Assembly: GCF_000154825.1 (NCBI RefSeq)
Contig: NZ_DS560019.1
Location: 558,001-622,000 of the forward strand
Source: Anaerofustis stercorihominis DSM 17244
GTDB taxonomy: Bacteria > Bacillota > Clostridia > Eubacteriales > Anaerofustaceae
Length of the DNA: 64,000 bases
Direction of reading: 5' to 3'
Each line of letters opens with the position of its first letter. Within the stretch, counting starts at the first letter, position 1. Both the position numbers and the translations under genes were made by a program. Below, piece by piece: positions 1 through 11,022 of the stretch. Under the pieces are notes generated by a model. The model searched no databases. It was not told the origin of the DNA and saw only the letters and a list, made by a program, of their open reading frames with translations.

Positions 1-380
1 ACGGAAGCTTCAAACAAAATCGTAACGCCGTTTTCTTTTGCAAGACCCAAAAGTTCTTCCATATGCTTAGATATGATTTCTTTATTTGCAGTAACGACAT
101 TCTTCTTAAGTTGTAATGCTTTTTTTATAGCGGGATATTCTTGCTCGTAACTTCCCATTACGGCAATTATAAGAGATATCTCATCGTCATTTAAAATATC
201 ATCAGGATTATCCGTTAATAATTCACCGGGTATTCCTTCCCTTTTTCTGGATGCATCTCTAACTAAAATTTTCTTTATCTTATAATTATTTTCTTCAAAA
301 AAGTTTCCTTTTCTTTCATTGATTATTTCATATACGCCTGTTCCGACTGTACCGCAACCTAATAATCCAATTTTAGACAT
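1..380 (-). CDS. hom: Homoserine dehydrogenase, N-terminal part (gene runs off the left edge)
   Basis: The enzyme reduces aspartate semialdehyde to homoserine with NAD(P)H, in the threonine/methionine branch of aspartate-family amino acid synthesis in the cytoplasm. The visible reading frame begins MSKIGLLGCGTVGTGVYEII, a Rossmann dinucleotide-binding loop (GxGxxG) at the extreme N-terminus. It continues with the family-typical segments VMGSYEQEYPAIKKAL and VVTANKEIIS (residues about 85-115). About 126 residues are visible; the family is usually 400-430 long, so the catalytic part lies outside the window. The start is the ATG at 378-380, preceded by a good AGGAGA ribosome site. It lies downstream of rpoC but is separated from it by a hairpin terminator, so it is probably transcribed on its own. 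Confidence 0.9.
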   Translation of the reverse strand, partial: MSKIGLLGCGTVGTGVYEIINERKGNFFEENNYKIKKILVRDASRKREGIPGELLTDNPDDILNDDEISLIIAVMGSYEQEYPAIKKALQLKKNVVTANKEIISKHMEELLGLAKENGVTILFEAS

Positions 381-416
381 ATGTTTTCTCCTATCTTAAG
401 CATTTATATATGTACT

Positions 417-448
417 AAAATCTACGACTCATAAGAATCGTAGATTTT
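417..448 (-). terminator. Hairpin terminator after rpoC
   Basis: Perfect 11-bp arms AAAATCTACGA and TCGTAGATTTT with a 10-nt loop, 19 nt beyond the rpoC stop. U-rich tails occur on both strands, so it could act in both directions. Confidence 0.75.
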
Positions 449-466
449 AATTTATATTTTTATTTC

Positions 467-3400
467 CTATTCATTTTCGCTGTTAAGCTCAAGGTCGTTT
501 AAATCTTCATTATCAAGATTATCATCGTCTTCGATATCATGAACGGTCAAACCTTCTTCTTCCAAAGAATTTTCTATTTGACTTTCATTTAGCTCATCTA
601 AGATTTCTTTTAAAAGATCATCATCGTCTTTATTCTTTACAAGTTCAAGGTCGTATTTCTTTATACCTGTACCTGCAGGAATAAGTTTACCTAAAATGAT
701 ATTTTCTTTCAAACCAAGTAATGGGTCAACTTTACCTTGAATAGCAGCATCGGTAAGAACTTTTGTAGTTTCCTGGAATGATGCGGCTGAAAGGAATGAG
801 GATGTTGAAAGTGAAGCCTTTGTGATACCAAGTAACTTCCTGTTACCTGTAGCTTCTTCTTTACCTTCTTCTTTTGCTTTTTCGTTTGCATTTTCAAATT
901 CAAAATAATCAACACTTGTTCCCGGAAGTAAATCGGTTTCGCCCGCATCGGTCACTTCATATTTTCTAAGCATTTGTCTGATTATTATTTCAACGTGCTT
1001 ATCTGAAATATGAACACCTTGGTATCTATATACTTTTTGTACTTCGGTCAAGATATATTTTTGAACTCCGTCAACACCTTTTATTCTAAGAAGATCTTCA
1101 GGGTAAATACTACCTTCGGTGATTTCATCACCGGCTTCAACTTTATCCCCTTGTCTTACTTTTATTCTTGAACCGTAAGGGATATCATAATCGAATACTT
1201 CACCGTTTTCATTGTTCATAACGATAACTTTGCTATGTCCGTCTTCTTCGGTAACTTCGATAACACCGTCAATATCAGAAATGATTGCTTGACCTTTAGG
1301 TCTTCTGGCTTCAAATAATTCTTCGATTCTTGGAAGACCCTGAGTAATATCTTCCGCAGATGCGACACCGCCTGTATGGAACGTACGCATAGTAAGCTGA
1401 GTACCGGGTTCACCGATAGACTGAGCGGCAATGGTACCGACAGCTTCACCGACGCTTACTGTCTTCATGCTGGTCAAATCCACACCATAGCATTTAGCAC
1501 AAACTCCGACTTTACTCTTACAGTTGAATACCGCTCTGATGCTTACTTTTTCTATACCCGCATCTACTATTTCCTTAGCTTTATCAGGAGTGATAAGTTC
1601 ATTTCTTGAAACGATAACTTCTCCTGTACTTGGATTAACGACATCATCGAATGCATATCTGCCGTTGATTCTTTCTTCCAATTCTTCGATAACATCGTTG
1701 CCTACTTTTATAGCAGTAACATCATAGCCTTGATCCGTACCGCAGTCATCTTCTTTTACGATTTGATCCTGACTTACATCAACAAGTCTTCTTGTCAAGT
1801 AACCCGAATCGGCAGTTCTAAGAGCAGTATCCGCAAGACCTTTTCTCGCACCGTGAGAAGAGATAAAGAATTCCAAAACATCTAAGCCTTCACGGAAGTT
1901 AGAACGTATAGGAAGTTCGATGATATCTCCGTTAGGAGAAGCCATAAGCCCTCTCATACCGGCAAGCTGTCTGATCTGGTTCCTACTACCTCTGGCACCT
2001 GAATCAGCCATCATGTTGATTGGATTGAATGGGTCAAGGTGGTCAAGAAGCGCATTAGTTACTAAGTTAGTCGTATCATTCCAAATATCGATAACTTCTC
2101 TTTTTCTTTCGGCTTCTGTAATCATACCTCTTTTATATTTCTTCAAGACTTTATCTACTTTTACATCAGCTTCTTCAAGCAACTGAGGTTTTACATCAGG
2201 TACTTCCATATCTGAAATACTTACCGTAACGGCAGCCTTAGTAGAATAAGTAAAGCCCATTTTCTTAATATCATCAAGTACCATTGACGTTTTTGCAGCA
2301 CCGTGTCTTGTGAAACATTTATAAACGATTTCGGATAAAACACCTTTGTCAACTACTTTATCTATTTCAAGTTTGAACATATCAGCAGGAGTTTCTCTTA
2401 CCACAAATCCTAGATCCTGAGGGATGATTTGGTTAAACAAGAATCTTCCTACAGTCGATTCAACTATTTTAACATGTTCTTTTCCGTCAATAACTTTTTT
2501 AACTCTTACTTTAACTTTTGCATGAAGTTCAACTTCTTTATTGTAATAAGCCATTTCCAGTTCCGGAATTGAAGCGAATGCTTTTCCTTCACCTTTTTGG
2601 TTTTCTTTTACAATAGTTAAGTAATAAGACCCAAGGATCATATCCTGTGTAGGAGAAACTACAGGAGAACCGTCCTGAGGTTTTAAAATATTATATGCGG
2701 CAAGCATTAAAAATCTTGCTTCCGCTTGTGCTTCAACACTCAACGGTACGTGAACAGCCATTTGGTCACCGTCAAAGTCGGCATTGAAAGCTGTACAAAC
2801 AAGAGGATGAAGTTTAATAGCTCTTCCTTCAACCAAAATCGGTTCGAATGCTTGGATACCTAATCTATGAAGTGTAGGGGCACGGTTAAGTAAAACCGGA
2901 TGGTCTTTGATTACATCATCAAGTACATCCCAAACTTCAGGACTTTGTCTCTCTACCATTCTTTTAGCTGATTTTATATTTAGAGAATGTTTTCTCTTAA
3001 CAAGTTCTCTCATAATGAAAGGCTTGAATAGTTCGATAGCCATTTCCTTAGGAAGACCGCATTGATACATCTTAAGTTCGGGACCTACAACAATAACGGA
3101 ACGTCCTGAGTAGTCGACTCTCTTACCTAGTAAGTTTTGTCTGAATCTACCTTGCTTACCTTTAAGCATATCTGATAATGAACGAAGCGGTCTGTTTCCC
3201 GGACCGGTAACAGGTCTGCCCCTTCTGCCGTTATCTATCAGTGCATCAACAGCTTCCTGAAGCATCCTCTTTTCATTTTGAACAATAATATCCGGTGCAT
3301 TAAGTTCAAGAAGTCTCTTAAGTCTGTTATTTCTGTTTATAACTCTTCTGTATAAGTCATTCAAGTCACTTGTAGCATATCTTCCGCCGTCAAGCATGAC

Positions 3401-4174
3401 CATAGGTCTTAGTTCAGGAGGAATAACAGGAACTACTTCTAGAACCATATCCTGAGGATTATTATTGGAATTTCTAAAGTCTTCTACTATTTTAAGCTTC
3501 TTTATTGCTTTTGTTTTCTTTTGTCTCGTAGTTTCCGTAGCAATAATCTGTTTTAATTCCTGACTTTCCTTTTCAAGGTCAACTTGACCAAGTAAGTCTT
3601 GAATTGCTTCTGCGCCTATTTTTGCAGTAAATTCACTTCCGTAAATCTGTCTGTATTCTTTATATTCATTTTCGGTTAAAACCGTTTTTTCATCCAAAGG
3701 AGTATTTCCCGGATCGGTTACCACATATGCAGCAAAATAAATAATTCTTTCAAGTTCTTTAGGTGACATCTCAAGAAGAAGACCTATTCTGCTTGGGATA
3801 CCTTTAAAGTACCAAATGTGAGTAACGGGAGCAGCTAAAGCAATATGTCCCATTCTTTCTCTTCTTACTTTTGACTTTGTAAGTTCGACCCCGCACCTGT
3901 CACAAATTACACCTTTATATCTGATTTGTTTATATTTACCGCAGTAACATTCATAATCTTTAGTCGGGCCGAAAATCTTTTCGCAGAACAATCCGTCTTT
4001 TTCAGGTTTCGAAGTTCTGTAGTTGATAGTCTCAGGCTTTTTTACTTCGCCGTAAGACCAATCAAGAATTTTTTCTTTTGATGCTAAACCAATTTGTATT
4101 GATTTAAAATCAATATCGCCCATATTTGTTTTTTCTTTTTTATTATCTATATTTACATCATTAAATTCTTTCAA
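467..4174 (-). CDS. rpoC: DNA-directed RNA polymerase subunit beta'
   Basis: Largest subunit of RNA polymerase; it carries the catalytic magnesium site. The absolutely conserved NADFDGDQM loop is at about residues 464-472. The N-terminal zinc-binding cluster (CYCG...CDRCG) is at about 75-95 and the second zinc site (C...[11 protein letters not shown]) lies in the C-terminal half. The bridge-helix/trigger-loop segment [16 protein letters not shown] is intact. The 1235 residues are a normal Firmicutes length, ending in an acidic Asp/Glu/Asn-rich tail. The start is a TTG codon with a GGGAGG site about 8 nt upstream; a later in-frame ATG lacks a comparable site. It follows rpoB by 42 nt, so the two form an operon. 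No frameshift or missing motif was seen. Confidence 0.98.
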   Translation of the reverse strand: MKEFNDVNIDNKKEKTNMGDIDFKSIQIGLASKEKILDWSYGEVKKPETINYRTSKPEKDGLFCEKIFGPTKDYECYCGKYKQIRYKGVICDRCGVELTKSKVRRERMGHIALAAPVTHIWYFKGIPSRIGLLLEMSPKELERIIYFAAYVVTDPGNTPLDEKTVLTENEYKEYRQIYGSEFTAKIGAEAIQDLLGQVDLEKESQELKQIIATETTRQKKTKAIKKLKIVEDFRNSNNNPQDMVLEVVPVIPPELRPMVMLDGGRYATSDLNDLYRRVINRNNRLKRLLELNAPDIIVQNEKRMLQEAVDALIDNGRRGRPVTGPGNRPLRSLSDMLKGKQGRFRQNLLGKRVDYSGRSVIVVGPELKMYQCGLPKEMAIELFKPFIMRELVKRKHSLNIKSAKRMVERQSPEVWDVLDDVIKDHPVLLNRAPTLHRLGIQAFEPILVEGRAIKLHPLVCTAFNADFDGDQMAVHVPLSVEAQAEARFLMLAAYNILKPQDGSPVVSPTQDMILGSYYLTIVKENQKGEGKAFASIPELEMAYYNKEVELHAKVKVRVKKVIDGKEHVKIVESTVGRFLFNQIIPQDLGFVVRETPADMFKLEIDKVVDKGVLSEIVYKCFTRHGAAKTSMVLDDIKKMGFTYSTKAAVTVSISDMEVPDVKPQLLEEADVKVDKVLKKYKRGMITEAERKREVIDIWNDTTNLVTNALLDHLDPFNPINMMADSGARGSRNQIRQLAGMRGLMASPNGDIIELPIRSNFREGLDVLEFFISSHGARKGLADTALRTADSGYLTRRLVDVSQDQIVKEDDCGTDQGYDVTAIKVGNDVIEELEERINGRYAFDDVVNPSTGEVIVSRNELITPDKAKEIVDAGIEKVSIRAVFNCKSKVGVCAKCYGVDLTSMKTVSVGEAVGTIAAQSIGEPGTQLTMRTFHTGGVASAEDITQGLPRIEELFEARRPKGQAIISDIDGVIEVTEEDGHSKVIVMNNENGEVFDYDIPYGSRIKVRQGDKVEAGDEITEGSIYPEDLLRIKGVDGVQKYILTEVQKVYRYQGVHISDKHVEIIIRQMLRKYEVTDAGETDLLPGTSVDYFEFENANEKAKEEGKEEATGNRKLLGITKASLSTSSFLSAASFQETTKVLTDAAIQGKVDPLLGLKENIILGKLIPAGTGIKKYDLELVKNKDDDDLLKEILDELNESQIENSLEEEGLTVHDIEDDDNLDNEDLNDLELNSENE

Positions 4175-4216
4175 GGAATTTACCTCCCACTTATATTTTC
4201 CCTTTAATAGCTTAGA

Positions 4217-7200
4217 TTACATAAATTCTTCATCTTCATCATCTGAAGAAGATGAACTTAATATATCACTATCAAGGAAATCTAAATCTTCGCTTTCAAT
4301 GTCCCCGTCATCTTCAAGAATATCAACTTCGCTGATTTCTTCAAATTCGATATCATCTAGTTCTTCCACAAATTCACCGTCTGCACTTGCTTCTACTTGT
4401 TCTAAATCTTCTACCAAGTCTTCATCTTCGTCATCTTTGATATCGATGATTTCATTTCTTTCACCGAGAACATTTACGTCTAAGCATAAGCTTTGGAATT
4501 CTTTGATAAGAACTTTAAATGATTCAGGAACACCTGCTTTTGGGATATTTTCTCCTTTAATGATAGATTCGTAAGTCTTAACTCTTCCGGAAACATCATC
4601 ACTCTTAACAGTAAGGATTTCCTGTAATGTATGAGCAGCACCGTATGCTTCAAGAGCCCAAACTTCCATTTCTCCGAATCTCTGTCCACCCATTTGAGCT
4701 TTACCGCCAAGCGGCTGCTGTGTAACGAGTGAGTAGGGACCGGTTGCTCTGGCATGCATCTTTTCATCAACGATATGATGCAGTCTTAACATATACATAT
4801 ATCCAACGGTTACCCTGTTATCAAAAGGTTCACCTGTTCTTCCGTCATAAAGCTGGATCTTACCGTCAGCTGAGTAGCCTGACTGCTCAAGAAGTTCCAT
4901 TATATCCTCTTCTTTTGCTCCGTCGAATACCGGAGTTGCTATTTCGATACCGAGAGCTTTACAAGCAAGTCCCAAATGGACTTCCAGTACCTGTCCAATG
5001 TTCATACGGGAAGGAACCCCCATTGGAGAAAGTAATATTTCAAGCGGAGTTCCATCAGGTAAGAATGGCATATCTTCTTCAGGAACAACTCTACTGATTA
5101 CCCCTTTGTTACCATGACGTCCCGCCATTTTATCACCGACTTGAATTTTTCTCTTTATCGCAATATAAACTCTTACAAGTTTATTTACATTAGGTTTTAA
5201 TTCATCGCCGTTTTCTTTTGTATATACTTTTACATCTACAACGACACCTTTTTCCCCATGTGGGACTTTAAGTGATGTGTCTCTTACCTCTCTGGCTTTT
5301 TCACCGAAGATCGCACGAAGTAATTTTTCTTCCGCAGTCGGGTCGCTTTCTCCTTTAGGAGTAACTTTACCCACAAGGATATCGTCTGATTTTACTTCAG
5401 CACCTACTCTTATGACACCTCTTTCATCAAGGTTTCTGAGTGCATCTTCACCTACGTTTGGAATATCTCTTGTTATTTCTTCGCTACCAAGCTTTGTTTC
5501 TTTGGCTTCGCAGTCGAATTCTTCGATATGAATCGAAGTAAGAGCATCTTCTTTTACAAGCTTTTCATTTATGATGATAGCATCTTCGTAGTTATAACCT
5601 TCCCAAGTCATAAATCCGATCAAAATGTTTCTACCTAATGATAAGTCACCGTTTTCCGTAGAAGGACCGTCGGCGATTACTTCGCCTTTTTTGATCCTGT
5701 CACCGAGTTTTACTATCGGGATTTGATTTATACAAGTATTTTGGTTTGTTCTTTTATATTTAAGTAATTTGTATTTTACATTTTGTTTAGTAGCATCATC
5801 CGTAATAATGATTTCAGTTGCGGTAACTCTCTTAACCACACCGTCAACTTCACTTACTACACAAACGCCGCTGTCTTTCGCAGCTCTGTGTTCTATACCT
5901 GTAGCTACCATAGGAGCCTGAGGTTTAAGTAACGGAACAGCCTGACGCTGCATGTTCGCACCCATAAGAGCTCTGTTGGCATCGTCATTTTCAAGGAAAG
6001 GTATCATACTGGTAGCAACGGAAACGACCTGCTTAGGAGATATATCCATGTAATCTACTTTATCTTTTTCAACAGTTACGAAATCTCTTTCAAATCCTGC
6101 TCTACCCGTAACCTTTGAATGTTCAAAAGAACCGTTTTCCATTAAAGGTTCATTCGCCTGAGCTATAGTGTATTTACCTTCTTCATCTGCAGGGATATAA
6201 TCTATATCACCTGTTACAGCACCGTCTTTTACTCTCCTGTACGGAGTTTCGATAAAACCATACTTATTGACTCTGGAGAAAGTTGCAAGAGAACCGATAA
6301 GTCCGATATTAGGACCTTCCGGAGTTTCTATAGGGCAAACTCTTCCGTAATGAGAATGATGAACGTCTCTGACTTCAAATCCGGCTCTGTCTCTCGAAAG
6401 ACCACCTGGACCTAAAGCTGAATATCTTCTCTTATGTGTAAGCTCACCAAGAGGGTTTGTTTGATCCATAAACTGTGATAACTGAGATGAACCGAAAAAT
6501 TCTTTTAAAGCAGCATTCACCGGTTTTACGTTTACTAGACTTGAAGGTGTAACTTCTTCAGGGTCGAATGAAATCATTCTTTCTTTTACAGTTCTCTCTA
6601 ATCTTGAAAGACCGATTCTGAATTGATTTTGTAAAAGTTCACCTACGGAACGAATCCTTCTGTTACCTAAATGGTCGATATCATCCAAAGTTCCGATACC
6701 ATGATCAAAACCAAGATTATAACTTATTGAAGCATAAATATCTTCAACCGTAATATGTTTAGGAAGAAGTTCGCTCATTCTGTCTTTGATTTGTTCTTTT
6801 TTCTCTTCATTTGAAAGGTCAGTGTCTAAAATTTCGCTTAATACTCTGAAGTTTACCATTTCATCGATATTTAAATCACTTACATCAAAAGGCAATTCGT
6901 ATTTATTTATGTCAACAACACCGTTACCGATTATTTTAAAGCCTCTGTCTTCCGATACTTTAACTTCGACAGTATTGATTCCACAGTTTTGGATTTCCCA
7001 TGCAGTTTTTTCATCAATTATTTCATCTTTACTTACTAAGATTTCTCCGGTTAAAGGATTTACTATATCTTTGAATGCATACTGGCCAGTAATTCTTGTA
7101 GAGAGAGCTAGTTTTTTGTTAAGTTTAAATCTACCAACCATCATAAGGTCGTATCTTCTTTGGTCGAAAAACATCGGAATGAATAAACCTTTAGCTGAAT

Positions 7201-7951
7201 CAACGCTTTCAGGTTCGCCCGGTCTGAGTTTTTTATAAATTTCAATAAGACCTTCATCCACACTTGAAGAAGAATCTTTCTCAAATGTAGTCATAAGCCT
7301 TTTTTCTTCACCGAAGAAGTTTATTATTTCTTCATTTGTTCCAAGTCCCAATGCTCTGATTAAAACCGTAATCGGAACTTTTTTCGTCCTGTCTACTCTA
7401 GCGTACAGACAGTCACTTGCGTCCGTTTCATATTCCAGCCAAGCCCCTCTGTTAGGGATGATTTGTCCATTGTATAATTCTTTACCATACTTATCTCTTT
7501 CAACTGAGAAATATGCTCCGGGTGAACGAATAAGTTGGCTTACAATAACTCTTTCAGCACCATTGATGATGAATGTACCGGTTCTGGTCATTAAAGGAAA
7601 ATCAGCCATGAATACATGCTGTTCTCTAACGTCTTTGATTTCACCATCTTCTTTTACTACAAGTCTAACTTTAACTTTCAAAGAAGCAGAATAATTCGTC
7701 TTTCTTTCTTTACACTCTTCAACATCGTATTTTGGAGTATCATCTAATATATAATCAACGAATTCAAGTATTAAATTCTCACTTGGGTCGCTGATAGGAA
7801 ATACATCTAAAAACGCCTCTCTAAGACCTTCCTCTATAAACCATTTATATGAGTCTGTCTGAATAGAAATTAAATTCGGCATTTCCATTACATCTTTGAT
7901 TTTAGAAAAACTCATTCTTTCTCTTCTACCAATTTTCTCTGGATGAATCAC
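4217..7951 (-). CDS. rpoB: DNA-directed RNA polymerase subunit beta
   Basis: Second large subunit of RNA polymerase and the target of rifampicin. The rifampicin-resistance cluster reads [16 protein letters not shown]...[13 protein letters not shown] at about residues 485-525 and matches the susceptible E. coli pattern at the usual resistance positions (the Q, D, H and S residues are present). The protein is 1244 residues long. Its last 70 or so residues are an unusually acidic and Ser-rich tail ([13 protein letters not shown]) beyond the normal end of the fold. The start is a GTG codon in the family-typical context (I)[15 protein letters not shown], with AGGAGAG upstream. It is the first gene of the rpoB-rpoC operon and has its own promoter and a structured leader. 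The rplJ-rplL genes that usually precede rpoB are not here. Confidence 0.98.
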   Translation of the reverse strand: MIHPEKIGRRERMSFSKIKDVMEMPNLISIQTDSYKWFIEEGLREAFLDVFPISDPSENLILEFVDYILDDTPKYDVEECKERKTNYSASLKVKVRLVVKEDGEIKDVREQHVFMADFPLMTRTGTFIINGAERVIVSQLIRSPGAYFSVERDKYGKELYNGQIIPNRGAWLEYETDASDCLYARVDRTKKVPITVLIRALGLGTNEEIINFFGEEKRLMTTFEKDSSSSVDEGLIEIYKKLRPGEPESVDSAKGLFIPMFFDQRRYDLMMVGRFKLNKKLALSTRITGQYAFKDIVNPLTGEILVSKDEIIDEKTAWEIQNCGINTVEVKVSEDRGFKIIGNGVVDINKYELPFDVSDLNIDEMVNFRVLSEILDTDLSNEEKKEQIKDRMSELLPKHITVEDIYASISYNLGFDHGIGTLDDIDHLGNRRIRSVGELLQNQFRIGLSRLERTVKERMISFDPEEVTPSSLVNVKPVNAALKEFFGSSQLSQFMDQTNPLGELTHKRRYSALGPGGLSRDRAGFEVRDVHHSHYGRVCPIETPEGPNIGLIGSLATFSRVNKYGFIETPYRRVKDGAVTGDIDYIPADEEGKYTIAQANEPLMENGSFEHSKVTGRAGFERDFVTVEKDKVDYMDISPKQVVSVATSMIPFLENDDANRALMGANMQRQAVPLLKPQAPMVATGIEHRAAKDSGVCVVSEVDGVVKRVTATEIIITDDATKQNVKYKLLKYKRTNQNTCINQIPIVKLGDRIKKGEVIADGPSTENGDLSLGRNILIGFMTWEGYNYEDAIIINEKLVKEDALTSIHIEEFDCEAKETKLGSEEITRDIPNVGEDALRNLDERGVIRVGAEVKSDDILVGKVTPKGESDPTAEEKLLRAIFGEKAREVRDTSLKVPHGEKGVVVDVKVYTKENGDELKPNVNKLVRVYIAIKRKIQVGDKMAGRHGNKGVISRVVPEEDMPFLPDGTPLEILLSPMGVPSRMNIGQVLEVHLGLACKALGIEIATPVFDGAKEEDIMELLEQSGYSADGKIQLYDGRTGEPFDNRVTVGYMYMLRLHHIVDEKMHARATGPYSLVTQQPLGGKAQMGGQRFGEMEVWALEAYGAAHTLQEILTVKSDDVSGRVKTYESIIKGENIPKAGVPESFKVLIKEFQSLCLDVNVLGERNEIIDIKDDEDEDLVEDLEQVEASADGEFVEELDDIEFEEISEVDILEDDGDIESEDLDFLDSDILSSSSSDDEDEEFM

Positions 7952-7975
7952 TGTACCACTCTCCTTAATTTAAAC

Positions 7976-8038
7976 ATGAAAAACACAGCAAAATCATCTT
8001 ATTTTAAAATAAAAGATTCAAGCAATTTGCTGTTGTTT
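7976..8038 (-). promoter_or_regulatory. Attenuator-like hairpin in the rpoB leader
   Basis: On the minus strand an arm AACAACAGCAAA pairs with TTTGCTGTGTT (one bulge, 12 bp). The loop contains a second AT-rich stem, and a run of five U follows directly. This is the form of an intrinsic terminator, yet it sits inside the roughly 150-nt leader about 25 nt before the rpoB GTG. That fits partial termination or regulated readthrough of rpoBC (inference). Confidence 0.5.
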
Positions 8039-8105
8039 CCTCCGTCCTAAACTGCATAAAATCAATACAAATTTTAGGCTTGTTTTGTATTTTCAGTAAT
8101 TTAAT

Positions 8106-8134
8106 ATTTTAGCAAAAGAACTATAATAAGTCAA
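8106..8134 (-). promoter_or_regulatory. Promoter of rpoB-rpoC
   Basis: TTGACT (8129-8134) and TAAAAT (8106-8111) are 17 bp apart, with an extended TGC just before the -10. It is oriented to the minus strand and starts transcription roughly 150 nt before rpoB. Confidence 0.7.
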
Positions 8135-8319
8135 GGGTAACAACTAAAAAATATTAAATATTTCCAATTTTTTTGCCCTTTTTATCGCCCTTTTACAATA
8201 AATCATCTTTTTTTATTTTACCATAAATTTATGCATAATTTTATATTATTTTGTAAGTAGATAATATTTTAAATATGTAGTTGTTTTTTAATATCTTTTT
8301 ATGAAAATTTTTTCTTATA

Positions 8320-8328
8320 TGTTATAAT
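8320..8328 (+). promoter_or_regulatory. Extended -10 promoter element for radA
   Basis: TGTTATAAT is a consensus extended -10 box. A start site near 8335 would leave almost no leader for an ATG at 8345 but a normal leader for the TTG at 8384, which helps choose the radA start. Confidence 0.5.
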
Positions 8329-8383
8329 CTTTTTCAGGATAATAATGATTTTATATAAAAAAATTAGCAAAGAGGATAGAATT

Positions 8384-9754
8384 TTGGCAAAAGATAAAAA
8401 AATATTTGTATGCAGCGAATGCGGATACGAAAGCCCCAAATACTGGGGAAAATGCCCGGACTGCGGGAATTGGAACACGTTCAGCGAATTTTCCAAAAAA
8501 GAACTGGATCTGGTTAACTCTAAAAGCAGTGTATTCACTCCCAAAGTCACCAATTTAAAAGACGTAGATACAAAAGAAGATATGAGATTTACGACATCCA
8601 TCAGCGAACTGGATAATGTTCTGGGAGGCGGGATAGTAGCATCAAGTTTGGTACTTGTCGGAGGAGAACCGGGGATAGGAAAATCCACACTTTTAATGCA
8701 GACAGCTCATAATGTATCTATGATCGGAAAAAGAGTCTTATATGCATCCAGTGAAGAAAGCCTTTCACAATTAAAATTGAGACTGGACAGGCTGGACTTA
8801 AAAGGAAGCGATATCCTTGTTTTATCAAATACGGATATAGAACAAATAATAGAAAGTGCGAAAGAAAATAAAGCGGATTTATTAATAATAGATTCGATTC
8901 AAACCGTAAGGAGTGCAAATATACCTAGTGCACCCGGAACAATAACACAGGTAAGAGAATGTACAAATTTACTTATGAACTTTGCAAAGGCAACAAATAC
9001 CAGTGTATTTATAGTAGGGCATATAACAAAACAAGGAACAATAGCGGGACCTAAAACCATTGAACATATGGTAGATACCGTAATGTATTTTGAAAGCGAA
9101 TCCAATTCAAGCTTAAGAATATTAAGACTAAGTAAAAACAGATTTGGCTCCAGCGAAGAAATCGGAGTATTCGAGATGACAAGAAAAGGTCTTGAATGCG
9201 TAACAAATCCGTCGAAGTTGTTACTTGAAGACAGAGAAAACAGGAGCTACGGAAGCGTTATCTGCTCAATAATGGAAGGTAACAGAAGTGTATTGATAGA
9301 GATACAAGCTCTTGCAATGATGTCCTCTTTTCAAGTACCGAGAAGGGTATCCACCGGATTTGAATACAACAGGTTTGTTCAAATATTAGCGGTAATAGAA
9401 AAAATGACCAATGTAAAAATTCATTCTACAGATGTTTATCTGAATGTCGTAGGGGGAGTGAGAGTAAAAGAAACCGCAAGTGATTTGGCGGTTGCATGCG
9501 CGGTCATATCCTCTATGCTTAAAAAAGAAATACCTATCAATACAATAATCATAGGAGAAGTAGGTCTTTGCGGAGAAATAAGAAAGATAAACAATATTTT
9601 CAAAAGGATAAAAGAAGCTAATTCCCTTGGGTTTAAAAAAGCGATCATCCCAAGAAATTCCTTAGACGAGCATGAAGATATTTCAAATTTAAATATAGAA
9701 ATAATAGAAATCAGCACCCTTAAAGAATGTGTCTTCAAATTATTCAATAATTAG
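8384..9754 (+). CDS. radA: DNA repair protein RadA (Sms)
   Basis: RecA-like ATPase that promotes branch migration of recombination intermediates in the cytoplasm. Seen: an N-terminal C4 zinc finger (CSECGYES...CPDCGNW, about residues 10-28), Walker A GEPGIGKST at about 92-100, the RadA-specific KNRFG motif near 250, and the Lon-protease-like C-terminal domain (VVGGVRVKETASDLAVA). Length is about 456 residues, as usual. I place the start at a TTG (8384) with GAGGAT about 8 nt before it, because the protein then begins (M)AKDKKIFVC like its family. An upstream in-frame ATG at 8345 is possible but leaves almost no leader after the promoter. A hairpin terminator separates it from yacL. The disA gene that often lies between them is absent. 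Confidence 0.95.
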   Translation: MAKDKKIFVCSECGYESPKYWGKCPDCGNWNTFSEFSKKELDLVNSKSSVFTPKVTNLKDVDTKEDMRFTTSISELDNVLGGGIVASSLVLVGGEPGIGKSTLLMQTAHNVSMIGKRVLYASSEESLSQLKLRLDRLDLKGSDILVLSNTDIEQIIESAKENKADLLIIDSIQTVRSANIPSAPGTITQVRECTNLLMNFAKATNTSVFIVGHITKQGTIAGPKTIEHMVDTVMYFESESNSSLRILRLSKNRFGSSEEIGVFEMTRKGLECVTNPSKLLLEDRENRSYGSVICSIMEGNRSVLIEIQALAMMSSFQVPRRVSTGFEYNRFVQILAVIEKMTNVKIHSTDVYLNVVGGVRVKETASDLAVACAVISSMLKKEIPINTIIIGEVGLCGEIRKINNIFKRIKEANSLGFKKAIIPRNSLDEHEDISNLNIEIIEISTLKECVFKLFNN

Positions 9755-9763
9755 ACTATTAAC

Positions 9764-9806
9764 AAAAAAGGTTAAAGTTCTTTTCATAAAACTTTAACCT
9801 TTTTTC
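9764..9806 (+). terminator. Terminator after radA
   Basis: Arms AAAAAAGGTTAAAGTT (9764-9779) and AACTTTAACCTTTTTT (9790-9805) form a 16-bp stem with a 10-nt loop, 10 nt after the radA stop. Confidence 0.85.
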
Positions 9807-9842
9807 TATTTACATTTACATTTATTTCTTATACAATTAGTG

Positions 9843-9861
9843 TAAGGTAGTATATACCTTA
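9843..9861. promoter_or_regulatory. Perfect 19-bp dyad in the yacL promoter region
   Basis: TAAGGTA-GTATA-TACCTTA has perfect 7-bp arms centred 46 bp before the yacL start and includes TATATA, a possible -10. An operator overlapping the promoter is plausible; the regulator is unknown. Confidence 0.4.
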
Positions 9862-9897
9862 GCGATGATAGAAAATTTAATAGAAGGAGGTGTAAAG

Positions 9898-11013
9898 ATG
9901 AAAAAAGCACTTTATGCATTGATTTTTGTATTGGGTGCAATTGTTGGAACGCAGTTAGGCAGCTGGCTGATAGATAGCGGACACTTATATCAAAGGCTTG
10001 GAATAAATATCACATCAGCATTTGGCAAAGGTACAATTTATGTATTAGCAGCTATTTTATTCGGTTTTATTTTTATTATTTTTATTCCATTTTTTGCTAA
10101 AGCATTCAGACGTATTTTTGCTCAGATAAGCAGAGAAATAAACAATACTACATTTACTCAAATCGGGCTTGTAATAGGCTCGTTGATACTTGCACTTATA
10201 TTATCTGCTTTATTATGTCTTCCTTTCCAAAACATGAACTTACCGGGGTGGATAGTAAGCATTATAACTATCGTAATATATGCAGTATGTATATATGTAT
10301 TCGTATCTATAGCTTCATATAAGGCACCGGATGCGGAAAGATTTTTCAGAGGGCTCAATCCTTTTGAAAACGAAACATTCAAACAAAAACAAACAAAGAA
10401 ACATCCCAAAGTTCCCATAGGTGTCGCAAAAATTTTGGATACCAGCGTAATAATAGACGGAAGGATTTTGGACATATTAAAAACCGGTTTCATAGACGGA
10501 CCTATAATATTACCTAACTTTGTATTATTTGAACTTCAGCAGATCGCGGATTCTGCCGACAGCGTCAAAAGAAGCAGAGGGCGAAGAGGACTTGATATAT
10601 TAAATCAAATCCAAAAAGAACTTCCAATAGAAGTAGTAAATTTGGATAAAGATTATCCGGATATAACCGAAGTAGATACAAAATTATTAAAACTAGCAAT
10701 AGATATCGACGCAAAAGTAGTTACCAATGATTATAACCTAAACAAAATAGCAGAATTTCAAGGCGTTGAAGTTCTTAACACAAACGAACTTTCAAATGCA
10801 GTAAAAACAGTCGTTCTCCCGGGAGAAGAACTATTTGTCAAAGTCATAAAAGAAGGTAAAGAAAATTCGCAGGGAATTGCTTATCTTGAAGACGGAACGA
10901 TGATAGTTGTGGAAGAAGGCAGAAGCAGAATAGGTGAAGAACTTAATACAGTCGTAACAAGTGTGCTTCAAACTGCAGCAGGAAGAATGATATTCGTAAA
11001 ACCGGTAGCGTAA
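9898..11013 (+). CDS. yacL: YacL-type membrane PIN-TRAM domain protein
   Basis: Belongs to the YacL family: four N-terminal membrane helices (about residues 5-150) followed by a PIN-fold nuclease domain and a C-terminal TRAM RNA-binding domain. The PIN acidic residues are visible as [11 protein letters not shown] (about 180), the FELQQIAD segment, and [10 protein letters not shown] (about 270). The TRAM-like end runs from [14 protein letters not shown] to the C-terminus. These features suggest RNA cleavage or sensing at the membrane; the family's exact role is not settled. The start is the ATG at 9898, preceded by AGAAGGAGGTG, far better than the ATG 33 bp upstream. In Bacillus the order is radA-disA-yacL; here it is radA-yacL, with rnhC only 10 nt downstream, so yacL-rnhC are probably co-transcribed. 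Confidence 0.88.
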   Translation: MKKALYALIFVLGAIVGTQLGSWLIDSGHLYQRLGINITSAFGKGTIYVLAAILFGFIFIIFIPFFAKAFRRIFAQISREINNTTFTQIGLVIGSLILALILSALLCLPFQNMNLPGWIVSIITIVIYAVCIYVFVSIASYKAPDAERFFRGLNPFENETFKQKQTKKHPKVPIGVAKILDTSVIIDGRILDILKTGFIDGPIILPNFVLFELQQIADSADSVKRSRGRRGLDILNQIQKELPIEVVNLDKDYPDITEVDTKLLKLAIDIDAKVVTNDYNLNKIAEFQGVEVLNTNELSNAVKTVVLPGEELFVKVIKEGKENSQGIAYLEDGTMIVVEEGRSRIGEELNTVVTSVLQTAAGRMIFVKPVA

Positions 11014-11022
11014 GGAAATAGG

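Noticed and set aside
709-7694. Many open frames on both strands inside rpoB and rpoC
   Set aside because: They overlap strongly conserved coding sequence, lack ribosome sites and have no recognisable motifs; they are frame shadows of the polymerase genes.
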